This document shows positions 11,226 through 23,104 of a stretch of DNA of 64,000 bases, one piece after another; the first letter of the stretch is position 1; every line of letters begins with the position of its first letter. The notes beneath the pieces were generated by a model that was given only the letters and a program-made list of their open reading frames with translations, was not told where the DNA came from and did not search any database. The translations under genes were made by a program, and so were the position numbers. The stretch is from Phoronis australis (lineage: Eukaryota > Phoronida > Phoronidae), in assembly GCA_002633005.1 (NCBI GenBank), contig NMRA01000027.1, forward strand, positions 1,660,627 to 1,724,626. Direction: 5' to 3'.

Positions 11226-14200
11226 AAAGTCGGCATGGGGGAAACTTCACACTGCGGTTTGAGCGGTGGCAGACCTGACTTGCAAAGTTGGCAGTGGCCG
11301 GGCAACAAAGCTGTTAGTGTAGTGCCCTTCTTGAGTGGTTTGCATTATGGAATACGGTTTCAAAGCGCACGCATAAATGATATTTTACCACATGTAGGTC
11401 GTCTGTTGTCGACTTGAAGTGAAGTTATTAAATGCCAGATGTCTATATGTTTGCATTGCAAACTTTTTTTGAAAGTGACAAGAATAGAACAGGATATGAT
11501 TATTTATATTTTTTGTATTTTTCGTAACAACTGTAAAAGAGGAATATTTACAAATTCCTTCAAAAACGTTTGGTTGACAAAACTGCCAAGAACGAGCCAG
11601 CAAGTGTCTTCTGACAGATCGACTCTGGAGACAACCGAAGTGGGCGTATGCAAGCAAAGTTTTCCTGAAATACGGCCTTGGAAAAATATGCATGATTGAA
11701 CCGTGAAACATTCCCCAGTTCCACATGAAGCCTTCACTAAACGGCGCACGGAGCAATCATTAGCAATATACCACCATATTTCAGATCCGTACTCGACAGC
11801 AAAAATTCATACCGGTAGAGCGCATATTCGGCATTGCTAAATGTACGCTAGAGACGTGTATGTTTTGATTTTTCTTAAGTTGCTTCCGAAAACCCCATCT
11901 CCCGCATGTACTGACGCCCTGAGCTTGTCAACGGAGACTTCCTTTAAGTATAATAGTTGCAGTTTAAGTATAATACCCACACTTAACAAAAGTATGCGTT
12001 TCATAGCGAAAATCTTTCAATAGGAGCCGGGGAACAAGTTTGCATAAAATTATAAACGATGCGCCTCCAATGCAAACCGGTGGTGTCATACTCTAGTGCG
12101 ACTTTGGAGTGGATGATTGTCAGAGGTTAGTTTCTTTGTGCTTCACTCCCAGTCAGCCGAGACAGGTCTTGACGACCTCCATATTACGTCATACCACGTT
12201 CCAAAATGACAAATAAACTGACAATTTGCATAAACGTGGCGACGTACTTTGCGTGATTTTTACTTAACAACCACGACCAAATGACGTTAACAAAATGAGC
12301 TTGTTTAGAAGATGTCATCATGACGACGTATACAAATTTGTCGAGATTTCTTTTAAAACCTCATTTACCTCAACTTTTTTCAAGAAAGAAAAGTACTCTT
12401 TGAATGTCTATGTATACGGTGGAATAGGATACAATTACTGCGAAAATGTCCATTAATGTCATGTTACTATAACATCGAATCTCCATTCCGACGAATTTTT
12501 CCAATAATATGTATGATTTGACAACAACGTCAAAACGTGGATGAAAAGCGGTGTACAAAATTTAAAGTACCCTATTAGTATGCTGTCTTAAGCAGCTGAT
12601 TTTCCGAACTTCATTTTTATTAAAGGTAAGAGTAATTTCTTCTACAGTAATTCGAATGCTCAGTTAGTCAGTATCTTCAGATAAATTATTCGAATCATAA
12701 TGAAGAAATCCGTGACATATACATGAAACTGACGACCGTCTCATTGGATATCAAATTCCGGTGTATCATAGTAAACACTTTTGAATGCACAAAGACATTC
12801 CTAACGTACAGTGTTCAAGTGCTGCGTTTTTTATGAGGTTTCAGCATTTTCTAGAACTGCTTACTACAATTTTCTTTTAGCACGATTACCAAGGTTATGG
12901 TTTGCTCGTCCAAAAATTGTTTGTTGTTTGCTTTTGTGAGATTCTTGGACACTTTATTTTGTTCTCTGTAGCGACACCGAAGGGTGTTTGTCTGCACCTT
13001 CACAATTTTTTTAGAGTCAAGCGCTCCTGTTCAAAGCATTCATTGTCGAACCAATGTTTTGAATATTTTCGGGTGCGTCCTTTATGGACGTAAAGCTGTG
13101 TTATGTTTTCCGTAAAACACAATTCTATGATATATTGAGTCATGTGTACCTTTCCTAGGTGTCTTAGTTAAACGTGAGAATAGCACCATTGTTAAATCTG
13201 ATTATGGTAAGACCTGTTTTTCCGAACTCTATCTCAAATTTGATAGTTTTGTTCGATCCAATACAGGAGAAGTCTAGTCAATTGCTTGTTACATCGTCCC
13301 TGGAGAATTTGTTCTACCAGTTTAACTTTTGATATATAGTGACGTACCTAGGATTTTCCAGTTATTGGTTACTCTCTGAATACGTTGAATAGCTGTAAAA
13401 AGTACTTCCTTTTAAAATTGAATGGGGCGGGTAACGTACATGTAGCTGTTATGGGACACGAGGAAAATTTTGTTTTTGTTCCCTTTATGTTGGGCCCAGT
13501 AGTCTGAAGTTGAAACGCCAATTATCTCGTCTTGTACATTGCATAGACCCAGCCATTGAACTGATAGTGGTTTTCAAACTTCTTTGTAGACTATCCAATA
13601 TGATGTATAACTGATGTCACCTATTCCTTTGTTAAACAATGGCAATGTTGTTTATAAGGTCGAATACTCACACAAAGACGTCTCAGACGGAGAGAACACT
13701 ACACCTCGGACAAAAGCAATGTCAATAGGCACTGACTTAGTAACGTCGTCTATAAACATTGTGTCTGTAACGATCAAAAAGCTAATTCAGTCAGTGTAAT
13801 CTTTAAAGAACCTGTAGAGGAATACTTTAGGTTAAAGAGTCACTGGCCATTCAGAACTAGCATGCTGCTGGTTATCTGAATTACATGCAGAGGTCAGTGA
13901 CCCTATACAGCTATGGTGATGACGTGTTTGCTATTTGCTGTCATTGTTGCTGCACTCATTTCATGACTCCATGGATGTAATCTGACTCGCATGACGACAC
14001 TTGGGGTCTGATTGTTTTTATTCTGATGATGTCTAATGAAACGTCGAATTAATATCAACTTTTTCATTTGTGTGGCGATTGTCCGTTTTTTGATTCTATT
14101 ATGATCAATGACTGGTGTACATGGAAGATATTTTACTCAATGATATCACCCCTGCTTAACTTTTTCTGTTTCATTCCAGCGTAGTCAATAATGCTACTAA

Positions 14201-14319
14201 CTGGATTAAAACTATTGGGAATCTCAATATATATCTTAAAATTAAATGAGCAATGATCTGAATCTACCTGTGCCCGCACCATTTGCAAACAATGTTACTA
14301 GACACTGTGACGTATGCTC
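11226..14319. other. Intronic stretch without recognised features
   Basis: AT-rich sequence with only short open frames (under about 125 codons) that look like chance. I saw no conserved domain, paired inverted termini or convincing splice-flanked exon. Confidence 0.6.
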
Positions 14320-15770
14320 AATGCTCAGTGGCCATTAGTAGCTGTACGTGTTGTGCCACCTATTGTGTGCCCTGGTCGTTACCAGCCCCTCTATTTAAAA
14401 CACACCCATGTGCTAATTTGCATGATGACAATAATTATGAAACATACTGGTTGTAATCGTCTTCTTCAGAACAACAGTGCTTTGCAACAACATCACATCC
14501 AACCCCCCTGGCATCAAACACACTGCTAATGAAACCAGCATCGTCATCAGAACTAATGATGTCATCCAGCACAGCTGTGTGTGCATTAAATTCGCCGCAA
14601 ATTAAAACTTTTCATTCAAAATCTCTTGCGTTACAGTCTACTGCTGTTTTCCATTCCATTTTTTTCGAAAATAGGTTCATCATCATAGCCAACCAATTTC
14701 CAGTTTTCACATGACACTGTAGATACATTCGTGTACCTAGACGCTATATCCTATCTTACAAACATTCATTTATCTTACAATACAACTTTTCCTTTATATC
14801 AAATTCTATTTCTTCTCTTGTCCAGGTTTCTTATAGAGCTATGTTCTCAAACCATCTTAAGTATGTTACGGCGCCATGCCCCTTGAATTTGCTTTCTAAA
14901 CCATGTAGGTTGCAGCTTCAAAACGAAAGACGGGACCAGTTTCCTATTTTCAATAAATTTCTTTAATGTCATCAATTTCAAACTCATAGTAATAATTATT
15001 ATTAATGATAATGATAATAATGGAACAGTGGTGTCGGAATTTTGCAAAATAAAGACAGTCCTCAAAGCAGAAAAGCCGACAAGTTCATTCAAGCCTTCTA
15101 CTAGCCCGGTGCAACAGACACTGTGCTTTAATTTCACTACTCACAATCAGCAAGTCTACCAGCCTGCTTGTGTAGTTTTGCAAGTGTTTAAACGTATTTC
15201 TTAGCCATGACAGTTTTCAGTAAAACTGCTTTACTTCCAAAGCATTCTTTTTAATGCTTTGGTAAGTGAAACAGCGACCGATGTGGTGTTCGGGTGTTTC
15301 ATCTTCAAACTCATACTTGCACGTGATATTGTCAATAATCAGCTTGTCGTAATTTACGTGTGCGTTTTTACCTGCGTTCCTTGTTTCGAGAACGTGTTGG
15401 TTAAATTTCTGTCTGGCTTCTCTAACATTTCTGGAGAAATCCTCTGACACTATAAATTTAAACTCTTGTACGTGTTCTCTCGCTTGCTTAAGTATGGTCT
15501 CTCCGTCCGTATAACGGTTAGTTCTCAGTAGGGGTCCCGCTCTTGGGGATTCACACGCAGTCGATGAATGCTTCCAGTTGTTTCTACCTCAGGTGTTTGT
15601 AGGACATCTTTCATGAAATTTTCTACCTTACTGTCCACGGTTTCCCACGATTCGTTCCCTAAAGGACCGGCATCATCGATGCCATTAAATGACAAACGTT
15701 GTTTCTCTTTTACTCTCGTTGTAATGTAACTGACTTTTATATGAGCCCATTTTCGATGTGATCTCAACGT
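14320..15770 (-). pseudogene. L1-like LINE relic: ORF1 RNA-binding region plus endonuclease fragment
   Basis: Reading the minus strand, 15767-15525 has an L1-ORF1-like stretch (RLSFNGIDDAG then an Asp/Glu-rich helix). After a frameshift and stop, 15450-15217 continues with EDFSRNVREARQKF and VNYDKLIIDN, typical of the C-terminal part of L1-type ORF1 proteins. Downstream at 14600-14553 the frame reads CGEFNAHTAVLDDI, matching the GDFNA-type motif of LINE endonucleases. The order ORF1 then ORF2 is the LINE order. Stops and frameshifts throughout mean the copy is inactive. Confidence 0.6.
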
Positions 15771-17318
15771 TCTTGTTTGTCAGGTCAACCACTACACACT
15801 TTCACTTCTAATGTTAGTTCATCAAAACCATCTAAGTTTTGCAGCATCTCGGTGATAGTGTCTCAACATAGTCATTATTACGTCATCATTTTTTGAATTG
15901 GGACGTTACGAGTTTTCCCTTCACACTGTCTGCATCGCGCTACGGTGTCCAGTGGTAATTCGTCTTGAAGAACTACTTTCAATCTGTCTCCACTTTTAGA
16001 AGTAGCAATAAGACACAAGACCACTTCAGGTGTCTCAGCATCACTCTTCGTGTCCATCAACAGCTGTTCCACGGCTTCACATACAAACTTCAACTGAAAC
16101 TATTGGTTCATGTTTTCTCACTAAATAATCACCACCTGTAAGCAGCCCATTTTCGAACATAACCTCTGAGTTACCAGAGACAGAGCCTGCCAGTTTGTGC
16201 TCACATGGCATTTTGATGTAATTCATGGCAATATGGAAATCACCAATCATAACAATGTGCTTCGCTGTTATTTATTATAATCAGCAGAAGTGTCTTAATG
16301 CAGAGACATTGGTGAATTTTTGCATTCGTATACCTGTACAACTTCAACCGATGCTTCACTCGATCGTTTCAGAAGCTTTCCAATTGTTCAATTCTGTGAT
16401 TGTCTCATTGTTTTGGCGCATTATTGTCTATTGTATAGTTTTTCGATGAAACTTTACCCGTTAGCCGAAATGAAGCCACCAAGTGCAGGAACAGTTTGCC
16501 GCCAATGACTACTTACCATTCAACAAAAAAACCCAAATACTGTATTTTGCCGCTGCGTCATTGAGACTGAGGCACATGTAAATATTGCAACCAGAGGAAT
16601 TGGCGGTGCATCCCAATCATTAAAGCCTATTTTGAACGGTAAAACTTGCAAATTTGGATTCTACAGTATATTAAAAGCATCGCTCTGCGCCACTAGTTCC
16701 ATTAATAGTCAAATGTAACGAACTGTTTGGCGTATTGGTTTGCTTTTATCTACGTCACCGCTGGGAGTAATATGAACGGGAGAAGCAACGCGGCGAAGCC
16801 TTTTGATCTATGATTGCCTCGCGCATTCCACAGCTGCTTCGTAACAATAGCGATGGACGATGAAAGGCTTGCGCATAGTCACTGATTCAGGCATGCGCAG
16901 TATACGAGTAGTCCCGTTGAAGGTTTGGGTTAGAGATTAAACACGCATGCGCATAAAAGACTTTCTGCCCTTTAATACCAATACTGGCAATACTCCCCAA
17001 TATTGTGATTGTTCGCCGCTGGTTTTTCTTAACTTACTGGTTGATTAAGGAATGTTGGCTTAAAAATCATTTTGTATTTAACCAATAAAGACTCTTAAAA
17101 GCACTTAATAGCGTTTCTTTGAAATGTCACTCTTGTCTTTTAGTTTAATTTGCGTTTGAGCCGGAGTGCCCCTGTTTCGATGCGTTTTATTTGGCTTCAT
17201 TGGCCGATAATATAACTAGTAGCACTCTTTGTTGAGTCAAATATACCATGATGTTTCGCCACAAGGGTGCTCGTTTGACTATTTTGTCGTGAGACGACAT
17301 GTAGTCTTCATTATGTTT
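15771..17318. other. Intronic stretch without recognised features
   Basis: Contains a 71-codon minus-strand open frame at 15878-16093 (LIATSKSGDRLKVVL) that might be the upstream part of the LINE ORF1. I could not align it to anything specific. Nothing else supported. Confidence 0.5.
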
Positions 17319-19031
17319 TTAAAGGCGAATGCCACCCGATTTAATTAGTCTTTTTTGCCGTCTTAATCGGTCTATTTCCACATCGCCTCGCATACGGTCG
17401 ACCTTACCTTGCCAAGAGGTGTCGCGTTAACCTGTGAGGAAGGTGAGAAACGACGCTAGCGACGTCAACGGTTCCTAAGCAGAGTGAATGCCGCTATGTT
17501 GCGGTATATCGTTCCCGCTTGTCCGAACTAAGCAGCCGCGAGGAAAGCGAATATATCATGTTTTTTTTACTTCCTCGAGAGTCTGAAATGCTTAGGAAGT
17601 GGCTCATGGTAGTGAAAAATGAAATGTACGTTGTAAATAGCAAGTATGAGGCCGTGAAACATCTCCGTGTCTGTGGCCTGCAGACGACGTCGACAGTGCC
17701 TCACGAATGCCCGGCAAATAACTCCATACGTTCCATTGTCTGAGCTTGTTCACGGCGCCTCTCTAATATTTCTTCATCACTGTATTCCTGTTCGAATTGA
17801 TAGCCTGTAAAACTTAACGATCCACCTGCGAAGTCGGGATTGATGAGCCCGGCGCTCTAGCTAGTCCTAAGTCGGGATTGCGAGTTGCCACTCCGTTGGA
17901 GTTTATTACTGAGCGTTCTGTTTCAAAATGAATTATTCTCACCCTAACCAATACTTATATAAAATTGAAACAAAGTCTGTCTCATTAGATGCAATCTACA
18001 ATGCCTTTGGAGTGTTCGTAAGTGCACGAAATGATTTGAGAAGCCAGCAATGAATAAATCACTGCAATACCGGCTTTAGGTGCAATAAAACTAATTGACG
18101 GGACACGGCGAGGCCGTGTGAGCTCATGCTAATTTAGTGTTTGCTGGCAGAAACTGTTGTGAAACAACTAGATTTCCACCCCACGACCAGGTGTTAGGGG
18201 AATCTTTATTTACATTTACATTACTCAAATAATGATTGTCAATGTACAACCTCTGCCCTGACGGTGCTGTGGCCAAAGCGGAACTGAATTCGCTGCCCCC
18301 GACGAGTAAGTAGATTTGCAGTTTCGTGGCTAATTGACCAACATAATCACGTGCACATTACTTTGTATCACTAGTATAGTATTTTCTTGACTAGAAGTTT
18401 AGTTCCCACTGAACTTTGGCTGGTTTGTTCGTGATGTCTGATCAGTTTCCGAGCCACTGACCGGGATATCGAGTCAACCTGAATCCGGCCGGCGCCGCGA
18501 CGGGCCTGAACCAGTCGTGCTCCGAGCCATTGGCCAGGATAACAAGCGTTTTGTGTTTAGAACTCAGAAAATCACAAGTCTAAACAACGCAGATCTAGGT
18601 TCTCCTGTCTGTATCTCACGGAAAATACTTCGAAATTATCTCCGAACACACCGCAAACTCCTGCTACGGACAGTTATTGGCCTGCCGATTTTTGTAGGCC
18701 ACGGTGTGTCCAAATACCAATAAATCCGTAAGAGCGAAATGAAACAACACGTTTTTGTAAGAACTCGGTGTATTTTTAAGGGTTTTACATCGAAGTTTGA
18801 TGATTTATTGGTGCTAAACGATGATTCCAAGCGATAAGCTGACACCAGTAACCCGTGTTGTGAACTGCTGAACAGAATGCGTGTGAAACCGATGACGTAA
18901 TTGGATAATTTCAACACCTCCGTCTGCCGTCAGGTGTCAGGTAACGCAAGCTCACGTGTCGTTATGGAGTAGAACTACTCGATCTAAATTGATACAAATG
19001 AGGTTGTTTTTTGGGTGGCATGCTCCTTTAA
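17319..19031 (+). mobile_element. Kolobok/T2-like non-autonomous element, copy A
   Basis: The left end reads TTAAAGGCGAATGCCACCC (17319-17337) and the right end its near inverse GGGTGGCATGCTCCTTTAA (19013-19031). TTAA target duplications plus termini of the TTAAAGGRR type are the hallmark of T2/Kolobok-class elements in other animals. The 1,713-bp copy carries a THAP-domain relic near the left end and shares its interior with the copy at 47844-49560 in the opposite orientation. The copies differ at many positions, so insertion is not recent. Confidence 0.75.
17480..17743 (+). pseudogene. THAP zinc-finger relic in copy A
   Basis: Across frames the sequence reads Y-IVPAC-PN, then MFFLLPRESEMLRKWLMVV and SKYEAVKHLRVCG. 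This matches the C-x4-C, F-x-L/F-P, R-K-W and V-C-x-x-H-F order of a THAP domain. The first zinc-ligand cysteine is Tyr, a stop follows PN, and the final HF is lost, so it cannot encode a working finger. THAP domains bind transposon ends in P-type and Kolobok-type transposases. Confidence 0.65.
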
Positions 19032-19889
19032 TCTTAATCGTTGAAGACAGACTGGGTAACATTGTATTGCAGGTGATTGGGAGCACCTTCGACCGAGTTA
19101 CGTCATCTGATGACTGCCAACTAGATGAGTCAGGTCTTCCCAACACCAATTGTATATTTCAACCAGACGTGACTTCAAGACAGGAAGCAACTTCATCGTT
19201 AATGGATTATTACCAACTGAAGTCGGTAAAGATATTTGCACATTAAACATGGAATGAAGTTGTGAAAAGGTTCAATAGCATAAAACATTATTGCATTCCT
19301 GGATTCTGAGTGAGCTAAGTACAGACGCAAAATAAAAGCAGACATATATCAAAAGTGTTGCTGAGTTAATACTGTGCACAGAACGTATAGAGAGTGTCGT
19401 AGGTGAAATAATATCCCACGAGACATAATGTCGAGTGGGGTATTGCTTCATGTACGCCACTCACGGTAGGTTTTGTATTTAACCCATACGCATCGAATTC
19501 ATGAGTTTCTTTTGTTTTTTTTTTTGGGGGGGGGGCATTTTTAATACCTCACAAAGACTGTTTAACAGGCGGATCACAAAACGTTTAGTGTATGTACTCG
19601 CGCGTTATGCTACAAGTTTCCTCTAGTAAAGGAAAGCAGTGTTAAATGTTACGATTTTAATTAGAAGGGATAAAAGTATAAAATCAGCGGTAATTGTGAA
19701 TTGAACTTTCGGAAAAAATCAACAACAAGAATATTTAATAGTGTAAAGTTATTCGCAGATGCAATCATCGAGTAGTTGCACTCATTCATAAAACCATACA
19801 ACTCTAATCCTGCAATGGTAACTCCGATCTCGCGGCCGCTGAGGTTGCGGAACGCGTGCGTGAGAGTTGTAATTGCATTTGTTTGTTCC

Positions 19890-19946
<57 letters not shown>

Positions 19947-20721
19947 NCTCCTGCACGAGAATTAACTACACTGTACTCTTCAGATTTTAGAATCTCGTTG
20001 CTGTAAATTTTGCAACATGTCACGAACAATCATAACACCACGTACTTTGTCGTTTCATACACTATATTTAAAGTAGCGACGTGCTCCACTTGTACACAGG
20101 CGTTGCAGTTGAACACTGTTTAACGAATGCACTCATGCTTGAACTCTTCGGCTATAAATAATGTTACCAACTTTGGGTTCTATTAATATCAGCACTCACA
20201 AAAACGGATTTTATTAAAACGACTATTTCTTACAAATTCCACTGGACACTGAACGAAATAGAAACGTCAAAAACATCTGACCTTGATACTCATTTACTGA
20301 AGTTATGTAGTTGGTTCGACTGTGCAGAACCCTTTTTAAACAAAAAGTCTAATTAAGATATTCACTTGTCAAATGATATATCCCCATCACAAACCCAAGC
20401 CTTCCTTTAGTCGCCTGGCTTTTGTCACACTGAAGCACAAGTCGAAATAGGGTTGAAAATTAAACAATAACTGCGCTGCATATACGATAAAAAATCAGAA
20501 GAATTGGAATAGAAAATAATTCAATTTTATTATCTGACATGTGGCGAGTATGAAAGACTAACAATTCTACATTATACTTTATCAGCAAGCTGCTTTACAA
20601 CAACTCAAATATATACACTACATAAATATCATAACCAACACCAGAGTAACCACTGACAGCTTCTTCTAAATTCTTAGTGTTCATTATGGTGGTGAACTGC
20701 ATGTCACACTTCATGTCACAC
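19032..20721. other. Intronic stretch with a microsatellite only
   Basis: Apart from the GT tract at 19891-19946 and a G homopolymer near 19526-19535, nothing recognised. Confidence 0.5.
19891..19947. repeat. (GT)28 microsatellite ending in a one-base gap
   Basis: Twenty-eight uninterrupted GT units run to 19946, followed by N at 19947. The true length is probably unresolved in the assembly. The long His-Thr open frame across it on the minus strand is an artefact. Confidence 0.95.
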
Positions 20722-20922
20722 TCAGTGTCTTCTTGGAAGTGGAGTGTTGTCTATTTGCCTAACAACATCAGCTCTATTACCAATATTCCCACGAATACTA
20801 TCCACAGCCAAGCTTCCAACAGTGCGCAACTGAATCATTGATTGTTGAACTTGCTGCACAGTAGGGTTGTCATTGGCACCACCCTTGTGTCTATAATGAC
20901 CAAAATGTTGTTCTAAAGGGTC
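20722..20922 (-). pseudogene. C-terminal exon of a P-element/THAP9-like transposase
   Basis: The minus strand has a strong acceptor (pyrimidine-rich TTCTTCTTTTAACCAG) followed by 67 codons and a TGA. It begins DPLEQHFGHYRHKGGANDN and continues PTVQQVQQSM, LRTVGSLAV and IRGN. The series D-P-L-E-x-x-F-G ... G-G-x-N-D/T-N-P-T-V ... R-G-N is what I recall for the C-terminal region of P-element-like transposases. The exon itself shows no frameshift. I could not find matching upstream exons at higher coordinates, so it is listed as a likely relic. Confidence 0.6.
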
Positions 20923-21419
20923 CTGGTTAAAAGAAGAAGTTAAGACAAATGGTGCACCCTGTTATAGTCCTAGGTCACCGCGAGAATCACCTTTTAATCT
21001 TTACAAACGGCTGCGAATAACACCCGCACGCAATGGTGTTTATTCAGACCCCTATTCAAAGCAACTGTTATCGACCTTTTGTTGTTTGAGCAGGGATCTC
21101 ACGGTGACGCAATATGGCGCGAAAGTGCAGCTTTACACATTTACCTATCATTTGACGGGCCTACATTAAACTGGCGTTTTCTTATTTTGCTAAGGCTTTG
21201 CTAGGAGTACCTTGTTAGCCCAATACATCTAAAATAACAAAATTCCGTTGAAGTTAGGCTTTAATACGTAGAGGGTGACACTTGGAGGCATTTCTGTGAC
21301 GGTCTAGCATGATCAGCTTTCGGTGCAGATTTTTGTAGGATGATCCCAGCAGGTGCACTCGCCCTTTACATATCCGTGAAGCTTCAATTACGCTCGTCCA
21401 ATTCTAATGGAAACAACAC
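20923..21419. other. Stretch without recognised features
   Basis: Sits between the transposase exon and the LINE relic. It may hold remnants of the P-like element's upstream part, but no frame is convincing. Confidence 0.4.
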
Positions 21420-22630
21420 TTTGCACCGTCCTGTCATTATAAATCAGGTGTGAGATATGTTAAACTCTCGTTCAGGGCCTTTGAAATCACTGCTTCCAAC
21501 TGCAGAAGTTGTAGGATGTGCGAAATCTATTGAGAATAGTGGTGAGCTGCCGGCTTCTATGCATGTACATCTTCTATATAAGTCCCAGTATGGTTTTAGA
21601 CCCAACCATTCCACTGAACTTGCGGCTACTGAATTCGTCCACTCTTTTTACAGAAATTGAGACAAAGGTTTGAACCCAATTTCGGTATTCATGGATCTTT
21701 CTAAAGCCTTTGATACCAATGATCAAAGAAACTAAAACATTACGGGTTTTCTAATAACGAATTTTATTGGTTTCAAAGTTACCTTGAAAATGAAAAGCAG
21801 TTCGTCTGTCTTGATGCTGTCACTTCGTCCCAACTTGGCATTTCCACAGGTGTTCCACAGGGATTTGTTCTAGGACCTCTCCTATTTTTAATGTATGTAA
21901 ATGACATCACTTTCTCCAGCAAGGCAAAGTTCATTATGTACGCAGACGACAAATGCCTGTTAATTCCTTTCCATGTTAACAAAAATCATAACCTCAATAA
22001 ATAATACCCTACAAGATATTTTTGATTGGCTAAATACCAATAAATTATGATCGCTCAACACAAGTAAAACTAAATTATGCTATTTCTTTTTCCCCAAAAA
22101 AATCAGCGAAGGTGACATCTCTCTAATCAAAATCAACAATAAACTTATTAACATAGTTGAAAATTTTAAATTTTTAGTTATTTTTGTAGACAGTCATCTT
22201 TCCTGGAACGAGCATGTGGGCGTCCTCTCCATACTGAAACACTATTTTCTCAAACACACACTCCTGATGATATACAATGCTGCTACAGTGTATACTATCA
22301 AATTTATATTTTGGTATAACACTATGGGGGTTCAATAATTGTACGAGATTGAAACTTCTGCAGAAATGTTGCCAATTTTTCGCCCTTTTCACACACCCAA
22401 CCAATTTGCAGGGAAATCAAAACACTTCTTCTTGACGAAATAATTAACCAAACTTCTTTTACAAATTTAAGCATAATCAATTGCTTATTTACTTTTTTGA
22501 TAACAAATTTTTTCATCAGTCACCAAGAGGTCTTCCCAGAATGTGCAGTCAACAACCCATTTTAAAACTGCCCACTTACAACCTTCCGAGATATGTAACA
22601 GACAAAATCGGCACGATAGTTTACGTGGTT
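21420..22630 (+). pseudogene. LINE (CR1/L2/Jockey-like) reverse-transcriptase relic
   Basis: Across shifting frames the plus strand shows the classic RT blocks in order: SQYGFRPNHSTELAATEFV (near 21590), FMDLSKAFDT (near 21688), GVPQG (21849-21863) followed by LGPLLFLMYVNDI, and YADD (21939-21950). Thumb-like sequence FKFL then HLSWNEHV follows. Stops at 21658 and after YADD, plus frameshifts, make it inactive. A small element is inserted downstream at 22786, and the sequence near 23240-23350, ending in an A-rich tract, may be the LINE 3' end. Confidence 0.8.
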
Positions 22631-22785
22631 TCTTCTTGTATATAATAATCACATAATAAGCACTTACAGCTCTTAGTGAAATGGTCTACATGTACATTGC
22701 GTGTAATAATTGAAGTAACGTGATCACCTGCCTAACTTCTTAGTCATATGCTTTTCTAACCGTGCGGTTTCCTTTGTTTCCCTTG

Positions 22786-23104
22786 CAGTGGCGGATTTAG
22801 GGAGGGGGGTCAAAGGGTCATGCCCGCCCCCCTAAAATTCTTTCAGATACCGCTTGAGAGTTCGGGGTGCGAATCAGTGAGTAGCATGTGCGCGCACCCA
22901 GGGGGTTCGGGGGGCGAATGCGCAATACAGAGGCCTTGAACAAACCCGTATACGTTTTTTAGTAATAAGGAATAAGGTCCACAAACCCAAAAATTCGAGA
23001 CCTCTGCATCCCTACGTTTTAGGCTATGCTCGCGCATGTGGCGAAATTCTGGTTATTCGTGTGCCCTCTGGCCCCCCTAAATCAAAATCCTGGATCCGTC
23101 CCTG
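22786..23104 (+). mobile_element. 319-bp inverted-repeat element with 5-bp target duplication (CCTTG)
   Basis: Starts CAGTGGCGGATTTAGGG and ends TCCTGGATCCGTCCCTG, an imperfect inverted pair. It is flanked by CCTTG on both sides (22781-22785 and 23105-23109). Related copies lie at 33757-34182 and 42432-42728, each also with its own 5-bp duplication. It is non-coding and therefore a MITE. CAG-starting ends with 5-bp duplications would fit a hAT subgroup, which is inference. Confidence 0.8.

Noticed and set aside
19776-20029. Open frames of His-Thr or Val-Cys repeats
   Set aside because: Translation of the GT microsatellite and an N; not coding.
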